The notes beneath the pieces are model-generated. The model was not told where the DNA came from. It made no database searches and saw nothing but the letters and a program-made list of their open reading frames with translations. Shown piece after piece: positions 11,331 to 20,731 of a stretch of 64,000 nucleotides of DNA; positions within the stretch are counted from its first letter, which is position 1; the number at the start of each line of letters is the position of its first letter. A program made the position numbers and the translations under genes. Where the stretch lies: assembly GCA_009801085.1 (NCBI GenBank), contig VNWV01000006.1:186001-250000 (forward strand), in the 5' to 3' direction. Source of the stretch: Lasiodiplodia sp. COLG20 (Eukaryota; Ascomycota; Dothideomycetes; Botryosphaeriales; Botryosphaeriaceae).

Positions 11331-12380
11331 ATGTCGACTTCCTTGGACTTCGTGGTTGACTTCATCAACGCGCACCATGCGAGCTTATCTGCGTTCGCGC
11401 AGAAAGTCGACTCCAATGACCTGAGTGACGATGCTGGCCTGAGGAAGGCTCTCTGCGAGCATGCAGATGCACTGAAAGCTATCCTCACAAAGGCTCAGTG
11501 TCTTGAGGCAACATTGATCAAGGAAACCGCCGAGGTACAGAAGAGAGAACAGGACTATATTGCCCAAGTCGACAACTTCAAGGAGCAGCTGGAAGATCAG
11601 CGTCGTAAGACAGTGGATGCGAGCAACCTGGCTGAGCAACACGTCAAGACGACGAAGCTGCACCAGGAAAAGATCGAGGACCTGCAAAGAGACGCATACG
11701 GCCTGCGAGAGCAGCTCAGAGAGAGAGACTCCACGATTCTCACCGTTCAGAAAGACTGCATTGCACGTCTCGCCGAGTACACGGAGCAGCAACCCCGCCA
11801 CTCTTTGGAGGATATCTCAAATTCAGTCGGAACGATTCTGGAGCAGCAACCGCGTACTACTCTTGCAGAAATCTCTTCATCGGTCAAAAATGCTCTGGCT
11901 GAGCAGCCGCGCCTTTCGCTAGCTGACGTCTCATCTGCAATGAAACAGGCCCTCAAGGACATGCAGAGCACCGTCACTCCGATCAAATCAGAGAAGAACA
12001 ATAACACAAGCCTTACTCTACAAGATCTCCAGGCGGAGCTTGGTCGCCGTGATGAAGCTCTTCTCGAGAAGGTGCATGCTTCAGTTGGCGCGGCCATCAA
12101 GGAGCAGTCAAGCGGGACTTCAGGGGGCACACGGGGTACGCTCAATCAAGTGAATGAACCCGCAGTACGAGGGGCCAGGGCTCAATCACAGCTCTCTCCA
12201 GGCTATGGGCTCTTCTCAAGCCGTACTGATGCTACAATATCTCCATGGCTGCGAAGTGGCCCGGCTGAAACAGGTGGCGCGGCAAACACTTCGAATTCGC
12301 TTCCTCCAAAGCGTAAGTTTGACGATCTCGACCACAAGGCTGGCCAGGAAGCAAAAAGGCTATTCCAAACGAGACCCTAG
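11331..12380 (+). CDS. Coiled-coil protein with three 19-residue repeats
   Basis: One continuous frame of 349 codons. Residues ~55-150 are Glu, Gln, Lys and Leu rich with heptad-like spacing, consistent with a coiled coil. Three consecutive 19-residue units follow at residues 152-170, 171-189 and 190-208. Each starts with (E/A)(E/Q)QPR and continues with a (T/S)LxxxS core. The C-terminal ~100 residues are Ser/Gly rich and likely disordered, and contain the basic motif PPKRKFDD, a possible nuclear localisation signal. I do not recognise a family. The cysteine near the start of the coiled coil and the lack of any signal peptide suggest an intracellular structural or regulatory role, which is inference only. 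The next plus-strand gene (13579) is also predicted helical and of unknown function. Confidence 0.72.
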   Translation: MSTSLDFVVDFINAHHASLSAFAQKVDSNDLSDDAGLRKALCEHADALKAILTKAQCLEATLIKETAEVQKREQDYIAQVDNFKEQLEDQRRKTVDASNLAEQHVKTTKLHQEKIEDLQRDAYGLREQLRERDSTILTVQKDCIARLAEYTEQQPRHSLEDISNSVGTILEQQPRTTLAEISSSVKNALAEQPRLSLADVSSAMKQALKDMQSTVTPIKSEKNNNTSLTLQDLQAELGRRDEALLEKVHASVGAAIKEQSSGTSGGTRGTLNQVNEPAVRGARAQSQLSPGYGLFSSRTDATISPWLRSGPAETGGAANTSNSLPPKRKFDDLDHKAGQEAKRLFQTRP

Positions 12381-13578
12381 ACGGCTGTAAGGCCACTCCA
12401 AGATCCGCCATGTCTCCATCTGTCTTGAATTGGCGAAAGGTGTAATCAAAGCTCATTCTCAGGCGCGGGCGATGGTAGCCTGTGGGAACGAAGCATCACC
12501 ACAGCAAGCACTTTCCCTCGAATTTGCTCATGAACCTTGTTAAAGTGGGATTCAACGTCTTGCTCCCGGATTTCTACAACATAAATTTGTCGTCCTTTTC
12601 GAATGTTTCGCTGACTATGCTGAGCTGGCCGAACACCTCATGACCCATTTATCTTCCGGATACGCATCGCAAAGCGGCTATGCGGCGACATCCCCGAGCA
12701 AATCTCACTCATTGACGAATATAGACGTCAGCTACTACCCCAGCAGAGATTAAAAAAGCGACTATACAACCAAGATCATTTCAAGCGAGCCGTCGGTTGG
12801 GAACGAGGAGCGATGGCAGTTCGAATTTCCATCCGCGAGTTGCAATTTCAGTGGGACACAAGCAGAAGGAGGAGAAAAGGGTCCAGGGAATGCTTGCAGA
12901 CTAGAGGTTATAGTATTAAAGGTCATGTTTATAAGGCTATGAAGCGCAAGTAAAAAACACGGAAGATGCAGCTGTGACAATATGGGAGGTGACAAAGATG
13001 TATGAAGTAGTTTAAATTGCATCATTGCGGTGTCAGACAGAGGAAACTACCCGACTCTCCCAGAAAAGAATATAGGAAAAGCCGAGGAATCAGAATCAAT
13101 GCATACATAGTGCGAGTGATGTGGATGACAGTCTATCACCAGGAACCTATGCAATTGGCGCGTCGGATTAAGCATAGCATTGCGCAGTTGCTACATCTAC
13201 GTCATGCATACCGTGTTAATCACCCTTGCGTTTGCCTCCATGAGCCCATCTTCGAGTTTCGGTCTCAGTCAATCATAGTTAATGTTGCAGCTCCTTGAGA
13301 AATCCCGCCGCTGCCCCCACGCGACATAGTCCATCTGAGCTCAGGATCCTGTCAGGAAGGCTCTATCTCCTAACAAATCCTTGCGACACTTTGTCCTCCT
13401 TCTTCGTGTCATCCAAGTTGACCAGATCCGCGGTCGCGCATTGTCCCAAGGCGTCCAGATGCCCTTTGTATTACTTCTCCTCTATCTTCCGTTGCAGTGT
13501 ATCCAGTCTCTCCTCATGCTCTGTGATCTGGTCTTGCGTAATCATCTGTGTCCTCTTCTCTGCTCAGTCCTTCTAGCT
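12381..13578. other. Intergenic, with one open stretch near 12567-12753
   Basis: A plus-strand frame open through about 12567-12753 reads like protein (acidic, aromatic, ending in YYPSRD and TAA). It could be an unplaced 3' exon of the preceding gene, but I found no splice link that keeps the frame past the stop at 12380. The C/T-rich 13300-13578 stretch is probably the leader of the next gene. Confidence 0.35.
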
Positions 13579-14232
13579 ATGGCAATGCAACGAGAAGCGA
13601 CAGACGACACCTTTCGTGAGCTTCAAAAACTGAAGTCAGACCACGAGGCTCTCCAGCAGGAAGTGTCCAGCTTTCTGGCAAAGATTAACGATCAGGCCGT
13701 TAATATATCAAAGCTCGAACAAAAATACCGACAATCGACTCATGGAATCATGGATATCCATGTCATCCCAAATATCACCTTACGAGTCTGGCTGAAAGCT
13801 CAAGAAATTGTCGATCCACAAGGAGAGACGGCTCGAAGGCCATTCAAGATTTCGCACCTTGAAAGCTCACTGAGTATCTCAGCCAGATTGCGCCACTACG
13901 CGGTGAGGTATGAGTCCAAGCCGGACCATATTTTCGTGGACATGAAAGTCGGTAATTACAGCATCTGGATTGTGGACAACGCCGAGGATAGGTTCACAGT
14001 GGTGCGTCATGGGGAAGAGACGTGGTTCTCTATAGCACCTCCGAAATTTGTTCCGTACGGAGATGAAACGTGGATTCAATTTGGAGTTGAGAATCTGGAG
14101 GCACCTCTCGACTTTGCAACCAACAGAGATCTGGAACGCTATGTGGAAAAGAGATACGCAAATGAGGTCATAACCGCATGGACCGAGGATCCTCTGGAGC
14201 TCGCGAGAGTCAGGAGAGCTGAGAGAGTCTGA
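13579..14232 (+). CDS. Uncharacterised protein with N-terminal coiled coil
   Basis: The frame is open further upstream, but the upstream part reads as a pyrimidine-rich leader (Leu/Ser runs), so I place the start at ATG 13579 (MAMQ), giving 217 residues. Residues ~10-50 have heptad-like Leu/Lys/Glu spacing. The remainder is a compact mix of strands and helices with many Trp, Tyr and Phe residues and a conserved-looking ...VDMKVGNYSIWIVDN segment near the middle. There are no cysteine motifs, signal peptide or membrane segment. I do not recognise it. A non-coding first exon joined through an acceptor such as CTCAG just before the ATG is possible. Confidence 0.55.
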   Translation: MAMQREATDDTFRELQKLKSDHEALQQEVSSFLAKINDQAVNISKLEQKYRQSTHGIMDIHVIPNITLRVWLKAQEIVDPQGETARRPFKISHLESSLSISARLRHYAVRYESKPDHIFVDMKVGNYSIWIVDNAEDRFTVVRHGEETWFSIAPPKFVPYGDETWIQFGVENLEAPLDFATNRDLERYVEKRYANEVITAWTEDPLELARVRRAERV

Positions 14233-14586
14233 CTTGGCGTGTGTAATAAGGCTTCTGCCTTCTTTGGAGGCATTTATCAATGTCAATTCTGGAGAGTCCG
14301 GCATGTTCTCTCCAAAGACGATCATTATGTCGTCTTATCATTGTTTCTCCTGGTGTTCTTTTTTTTTTTTTCGCGAGCCTTCCGTTATTTAGTTCTCTCA
14401 AGTAGCGTCTTTAAGTAACCCAAGCATGTTAATATGTTTCAATACTCTTTACCTTTTGCTGGGAATCATGAGGTGATGAGGCTTAGCCATGACTCACGGA
14501 CTGACGAATGATCAAGCTTACGATGGCTAGCATGATGCATGGCGTTTATGAGTGATTGCTTCCGACGGAAGAGATTTTTACAATTC

Positions 14587-14698
14587 AATACAGTCCCCTC
14601 TCGCCGCCGATGGCTTGCGTAAATTTGTTTTCTATTCATTTAATGGGTAGTTGAAGTTATCGTCCGGATGAGAATGTCAAATTAAAAATTCTACATAC
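14587..14698 (+). repeat. Diverged interspersed repeat, copy 1
   Basis: Positions 14587-14669 match the reverse complement of 32262-32347, roughly three quarters identical by eye. The following 14647-14698 also matches 32207-32260 in direct orientation, through the shared core GTCCGGA and the CTACATAC end. Many differences are G-to-A or C-to-T, as in an old RIP-mutated element. No coding capacity. Confidence 0.6.
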
Positions 14699-14747
14699 GC
14701 GCCCTCCTCTAAGTTCTCGTCGCCTTTTCTTGTAGCATTCTCTTCTT

Positions 14748-15528
14748 CTAGCTGTTCTTGGTGCCCTTCCCGATCTTTCTGTCCCAAAACTGCCGAATTG
14801 GTTCGCAATCTCCGACTCCATGCTGATTCACATATAGGAAGTGGAAGTACCGTTTGCTGAACAACATGATAGCCTGCTTCACGTTGTTCTTGTCTTCGAG
14901 TCTTGATGCAGGGAAGATCGAGTCGAGTGTTTGAAGATCCCTGACAATATGTGCAGCCAATCCCATCCAGTCACCCTTCTCAATCAGACCGATTTCTTTT
15001 GGCATACTCCTTGATCTCCCAGGCGAGCTGGTTAGTAGTTATTCCAGTATCCAGGATCGTAACGGCGGCCTCGACATCGTCTAACCATGGTGTGTCGGGT
15101 GGGTATTCATCATTTCTGTCTTGAGCAGCTTTGAGCTTCCACTCGTCGTGTTGAATTGCAGTGGATATTGCGTCCCAACTCAATTTGAAATTGGGCTTCA
15201 TCTGGTCTCTGACTTTCCTCTCACTCTTGACAACATTCAGGTTTTTGGCTAGGTAATCGCCGTAGTCTTGAAATATTCGGTACTCCATGAGCACGAAAGC
15301 TGAGTTCTTCAGCTGGTCGACGAGCATTCCTTTGCCGTGTACCTGCTCCCATCCAGATCTCGCGTAGTTCATATCGATTAGAAGGTCTTCGAGAGCTTTC
15401 TCCCGCTGTTTCTTGCTGATTTTGTTCGTAGACTTTAGTAGTTCTCGGGCGTTTCGATTGACTTTCGAAAAGAACTTTGCGGTCGCTGGGGAGGTTTTTC
15501 GTGTCTTTTGTTGGCCCGAGGCGAACAT
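14748..15528 (-). CDS. Uncharacterised helical protein, frame changes near 14985-15005
   Basis: Two overlapping minus-strand frames appear to encode one protein. The first is open down to about 14980, the second takes over at about 15005 and ends at 14748. The first in-frame ATG is at 15528 (MFASG). The frame is open upstream and an earlier ATG in another frame at 15677 could be joined by splicing. Read across GCCAAAAG at the overlap, the sequence runs smoothly (IKEYAK then EIGLIEKG), as if one A were extra. Alternatively an intron starting GTTAGA near 15090 and containing a TACTAAC-like branch site would also join the frames. The product is Lys/Glu rich and mostly helical, with no family recognised. 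It could be an intact spliced gene, a mutated gene or an assembly error. Confidence 0.55.
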
Positions 15529-16073
15529 TTTATCGCAGTGTTGTATGATGGTCTCGAGGTTTTCCGTTGGAGGCTGGTGGAGGGGTAGTTGTTCGCTTCT
15601 TGTCACCAGGCGGAATATCCGTTTGGAGGCTCGAAGTGAATATCTTGTTGTTCTGTTCTTGCTGCTGGGGGGAAGGCATTCTTAAATAGTGAACAAGAAG
15701 TTGGACTTTGGTAGCGATCGATTCGAACCGTGGACCAGGGTGGCAAAGGAACCGGTCAAAACTCGTCAGGGAGCGGGCGACTGAGAAGTAGCAAGTAACA
15801 GGCAGCAGCGACTGCATCTACTCTGCAGCGCGAACTTTGCACAGCCTCAGTCATGTGCTGCGGTAGACTAGGTGTCCCCTCGCACTTTCCCTCCATCAAC
15901 ACTTCACGTGGCCCAGCCGCGGCGGTGTACTCAGCAAAAATCATGCACCCCATCGTTGGAAAAGACAGAACGGCAAGAATGAAGCCCCAAAAGCGTTCTT
16001 TTGCGCAAAGAGGGCTAACAAAAGTCAGGACTTTCTTCAGCGCATCCGTTCTGACAAAGCTTTGAACATGATT
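15529..16073. other. Intergenic / possible 5' exon
   Basis: Holds the possible upstream start (15677) of the preceding minus-strand gene and the 3' flank of the decarboxylase gene. Nothing else supported. Confidence 0.4.
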
Positions 16074-17878
16074 CTACGATCCCACGGCATGCTTCGCGCC
16101 CGCAACCCGGACCCGCTCCTTCTCCATCAACTCCCGCAGCGGCCCCTCGGGTACATCCTCACGATCCAAAACAAGCTCTACCATCCGCAGACCCCTCCCG
16201 TTCATCAGCCTCTCATCAGCCATGACTCCCTCCAGCTCTCCCCACGTTCTCACCGACGCTGTGAAAGCTGCGCCACTCCCATCTCCATCCCCTCCCATAC
16301 CAGCACCGAAGAACTCCGGCGCACGCAAGTACCGCCAGCGCCCAACGTCGTTATACCGCTCGCGCAAACCGTGGATAGAGCGCTCGATCGTATACCCGTC
16401 GTTGTTGAGGACGAAGACGATAACGTCGAGGTCGTGCCGGATAATGGTGGAGAGCTCCTGCACCGTCATCTGGAGGCTACCGTCGCCGATGAGGAGGATC
16501 GTACGGCCGCCGCCTTGCGGCAGCTGCTGCTGGTCAGAGGATGCGAGCTCCCGCTGCGCCAGCGCCGCGCCTTGAGCCGCCGGCAGCATGTATCCGATGG
16601 ACAGCCAGGTGGCGGGCGCGAAGAAGCGGCACCCGCGCGGAAGCGGATGTATTTCTCTGACGCCGTGGCCGGCGGTGCCGGTCTCGCCGAGGAGGATGTC
16701 GCGCGGGCGGAGGAAGCCCGCGCCGGCGAAGATGCGCCAGAGCTTGTCGTGGGTGAGCGGCTGGTCGCGGTGCTCGGAGATGTCGGAGAAGGTGAGAAGG
16801 TCGCGGCGGCGGAGAGCGGACAGCGCATCATCGGAGTGGTTGGCGTCGTATTGGCGGGTTCTGGAAAGGTCGAGACGGTGCAGAAGCTGGGAAGCTGCTT
16901 GCTGGGCTGGGATATCTCGGAAGGTACGGTCTTTGTTTTGATTTCTGTGTCTGTGAACGATATGCTGACACTGGCGTCTGGTATGCTCGAGTAGCCGTTG
17001 GTGTTGGTCGAGCTCCAGTGAGGGCCGAAGCACAAGACCAGATCTGATTGGTTGAAGAAGTCTTGCACAGGTTTCTCGTCGTACCGGCCTTTGTAGATGC
17101 CGTAAAAGTTCGGTGAGGACTCGTCCCAAAGGCCTTTGCCGTAGGCTGTTGTCCACGTGGGCCAGTTGGTGCTTTTGATGAGGGCCTGCACGTCGTCGAC
17201 AATGCCGAGAGCCCTACACTCACCATCGACAACGATGATTGGTTGCTTCGCAGCATAGATTCTGTCCAGCACCTTCGCCAACGCCTCATCCAAGGCTGGA
17301 CCGGGTACCGCATCAGGCACACGAATGTCGCTCTCGAGGCTTGCTGCAGAAACCGGCGCTGCAACCAGATCCACGGGAACCTCGATATACACCGGCCTGC
17401 TGTGTAGCAAGCACTGCTTCAACACGTTGTCGATTTGCTCGGGACTCGTCCGCGGATCTCTCAGGCTGGCCTGTGCTACTGTGACGTGAGCGTGCATCTC
17501 GCCAAAGCGCTGATAGTTGCCATCGTTGAACGTGTGGTGCACCAAAAGTCTTCCGTCTTGAGTGGCTCTCCTCGGGCTCCCAACGATGTGGACAACAGGC
17601 GCACGCTCAGCGTATGCCCCGGCTATGGCGTTGATTGCGGACAGTTCGCCTACCCCGAACGTGGTGATGATGGCTCCCAGGCCTTTGATACGCGCGTAAC
17701 CATCCGTTGCATATCCAGCATTCAGCTCGTTGACGCTGCCCACCCAGGTCAGCCCGGCCGGCTCGACGTAGTCAAGGAGATCGAGATTGTAGTCGCCGGG
17801 GACTCCGTGGATGGAATCCACACCCAATTGGCGGAGACGCTTGAAGAGATACTCGGCGAGTGCAAGGGTTTCCGGCAT
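16074..17878 (-). CDS. ThDP-dependent 2-oxo-acid decarboxylase (pyruvate/indolepyruvate decarboxylase family), frame-disrupted
   Basis: Encodes ~601 residues if one missing base is allowed for. The N-terminal domain has the ThDP-activating glutamate at residue 51 (SVNELNAGYATDGYAR), the TTFGVGELSA segment, and the paired histidines in LLVHHTFNDG. The C-terminal domain has the ThDP/Mg signature GDGSLQMTVQELS followed 20-odd residues later by NNDGYTIE. Family members decarboxylate pyruvate, phenylpyruvate or indolepyruvate in the cytosol. The adjacent aromatic-type aminotransferase favours an Ehrlich-type substrate here (inference). The two halves are in different frames. The switch lies at 16931-16940, where family-like sequence ends at FTDTEIK and resumes at TFRDIP. 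Adding one A to the A-run would restore the frame, and the coding length of 1805 is one short of a multiple of three. I found no GT-AG intron that keeps both conserved segments. Confidence 0.88.
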
Positions 17879-18038
17879 TTTGGAAATACTAACGAAGATA
17901 GAAGAGAGTGGAAAGGTGAAACGGGACACAAATTCAAGGGTGGGACTACTTGAATTATCATGCAACCGTAATTAATATTCCGATGGGTAACTGGAGCTGC
18001 AGATTCGGCTCAAGGGCGAGGTCCTTTGACGATACACT

Positions 18039-18068
18039 CCGACTACTCCGACTACGCCGAACATGCCG
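18039..18068 (+). promoter_or_regulatory. Four CCG triplets at a 9-nt period, putative Zn2Cys6 operator
   Basis: CCG triplets start at 18039, 18048, 18057 and 18066, each separated by exactly six bases (CCG-N6 repeated). The array lies 161 bases upstream of the decarboxylase ATG and about 515 upstream of the regulator ATG, in their shared divergent promoter. The 26 bases from 18035 match 24 of 26 bases in the aminotransferase promoter array (22613-22638, opposite strand). Direct repeats of CCG are the standard target form for Zn2Cys6 proteins that bind in tandem. Confidence 0.6.
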
Positions 18069-18583
18069 ACTACATCACTTTCCTGACCAGGTTAGTTCTT
18101 CCACAGCCTTTTTTGAACGGCCCACCAACAATCCTCCGATATGACCATTGATTGGCCATGCTTACTAATATACAGTAGGGGGCTTTCTACTACCTTTGTG
18201 TCTCAGCGCATTGCCGTTCCATAAGTACACTAACTGATTAGCAGTGCACCTCTGCTACTTTGCAAATAACACCGCCAATTGTGCAGAGATTTTTGGATCA
18301 ACCATTCGAAATATCGTCTCAAAATGCGAGCTAACGACTGAAGCTGGCCATATATTCCAGAGGGCAGAAGTGGAGGTTTCAATGACGCAATATGAGGCCA
18401 CTTCGCTCGTAATTGTTTCCCTGCTGTACGTACATTCAGATACCCCGCATCCCGTTATCGGAGCGGGACTGAAGTATGACTAATGTCACTTAGCGTGCCA
18501 TCTCGCGTATCTCCAACAGTCTGATTTCAAGGTTCCCTTCAAGAAAGGCATCTCAAACCTTCTGATACCCCGCGTACCCAACA

Positions 18584-20710
18584 ATGCCCCCGAAATTCCC
18601 GGCTTGTGATCCTTGCAGGGCCTCAAAACTGGCTTGTGATCACACGCAGCCAGTGTGTTCACGATGTAGGGACAGGAACCAGGCAGCCGCTTGCGCATAT
18701 CGATCGCAGCCATTCAAAAAGAGGAAAGTCGAAGACATATCCACCGACCCAAGCCCTTCTCAACAAAAGACGCCAATCTATTCGCTCAGGCCTAAATCCC
18801 TTGCAAGACCGCTAGCAAAATCACGACGCTATCCCAATCCAGGCTACCTCGGCTCCTCTAGCCACACCACGTTTTTCGAACACCTCTCATCTGGAAGTAG
18901 TAGCGAGATTGAGGAGAAAGATCAGGCTACAGGACGAGGTCTCAACAAGGCCTTCGATTATGTGGTCAACGATGAGAAGGTTTCTCACGGCGCCATGTTA
19001 ATTACACAAATCTGTTCAGTGAAAGGATCGTCCTGGATCTCATTGGTCAAGGCATGGGTCGCCAGCGGGGTCAATCTCGCCCTGGTTGGCCCTTTCACCA
19101 TTCAATGCGCCGAGGCAGCTCAATATCTCTTTGAAAGCCCCAGTGAAAGCGAGAAAGACATCGAGGAAACATCAAGAAATTTATTCTCGCACTCATGCAG
19201 CCCGTTGGTGACTGGTGCCGATGTCACAATGGAGGAATTTTGTGCTAGATTTTGCAGGGAAAGGGTTCGATGGGAGACTCTGGGCTTATTCTTCACTGCT
19301 GTCAGTCGAGCTACGCTTGATGTTCCTTTCTTTGAAACTCTTTACGACTCTGATCACGACCGAAGAAACCTCCAAAGGCTCGCTATGCACTACTCGGATC
19401 TCTGTCTGGAAATTGCCATATCTCTCGACTGCTTGAATGACCTTCAACTCCTGTTGCAGTACGAAAATTTCATTTCCCATGCTCAGATAGAAGGAGACCA
19501 GAGTGAGTAATAGCATCCTCATCTGCAAGACTGTGCTGACTTTCCAGGCTACCAATCATGGAGGAAGCTGGGAGATGTTGTTAGCTCACTATTTGCCCTC
19601 GGCTACCACGAAAATGTTGGCAATGCGAAAAACGTCCCAGCCTTTCTGATTGAACTTCGACAAGGCGCTTTTGAACGGGCTTATTCCGCAGACAAGAACA
19701 TATCGATATTCATGGGGCGACCGCCGCGATTGCATCGAAAGTATTGCCGGATTGTTCGGCGGCGTGTCGAATGGGCGCCAAACGAAAGCTTCACTTATTT
19801 GGCGGACACGCGCTGGTCTGCTGTGCTAGCGGTTCTGAAAGAGGATATACTTGATCTCTTCCGAGAGGAGAACCATGATGATCGAATACGCAAGGCTCGG
19901 TTGGTGGACCCTCATGTGTGGTAAAGGTCATTGCTGATAAACAAAGGGCGATTCAAGCCGATGCCGAAGAACAGTGGGCCACACTGCCTCCACAGTTCCG
20001 TCTCGAAGGGCATTTGAGGTCTTATGGTGACCGACGACCCATAGAGAAGGACTTTATGGTTAGCGCGCGCCTTAATTACCTGCACGTTGGGCTTCTCCTG
20101 CATTTGGCACTGGTGCGACGAGTTTCAGAACCGGACGTCAGGCTGCTAGCCATTTCGGCCGAGATGCTGAGTCTCATCGTTGAGGCGGTGGTCCTGAAAG
20201 ACCGGCTGGCAAACTCTGGCACCTCCCTTGGATGGAAGGTAAGTAAAGTCCCGCATCGCGGGGTAGGCTCAAACTGATTTGCAGCAGGTAGTATATTATG
20301 GACTCGCGGCGGCAGGCATAATCTCTCTTGCTTTGCTGAACAAGTCATTCACGACTGGCAGCGAAGGAGCTTCTCCATCCAAGGCTATCCGAGACCTAAG
20401 TGTTTTGGTGGCGCAGGTAGAAACAGGCGCACTCGTCAATCTCGAAGATCCCAATTATGCATTGCTATCTGGGGCCGCTCAAACAATAAAAAATCTCCTC
20501 GATAGGCTCTTGTCCAACGAGTTCATCAAGAAGCCCAACACACAACCCGCACCCGACCCGCTTTCACTTTCCCCGACGGATTACATTGAAGAAGACTGGG
20601 AACACTGGCAAGGCCAGGTGCTACAAGACTTCGAAGCAGACTTCTGGCTCAACCTCGCCGAACATCCGTTCCTCGTTGGTCCTGAGAATGACGTGCAAGG
20701 GCTTTCCTAA
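18584..20710 (+). CDS. Zn2Cys6 transcription factor, probable cluster regulator, frame-disrupted
   Basis: Exons 18584-19502, 19548-20238 and 20285-20710 (the last acceptor could also be 3 nt later). The zinc cluster sits at the N-terminus: CDPCRASKLAC, six residues, CSRC, eight residues, C. It is followed by the basic stretch KKRK. The C-terminal part resembles the usual fungal regulator body, with blocks such as QFRLEGHLRS, RLNYLHVGLLL and LANSGTSLGWK and a helix reading YYGLAAAGIISLALL formed across the last intron. The middle exon carries a frame break near 19914-19920. Family-like sequence continues if the repeat TGTGTG is shortened by TG, and the exon total is two bases out of frame. Its position between the decarboxylase and the aminotransferase, with CCG arrays at both, suggests an ARO80-like role (inference). 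Confidence 0.85.
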
Positions 20711-20731
20711 GCAGCAGGTAACCAGCGATCC

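Noticed and set aside
15705..15740. GGTTCGAATC on the minus strand, like a tRNA B-box
   Set aside because: The bases on each side cannot form a T stem, and no A-box or acceptor stem is found at the proper distance.
16062..16994. Long plus-strand frame opposite the decarboxylase
   Set aside because: Antisense reading of a high-GC coding region; the minus strand carries all the ThDP decarboxylase motifs.
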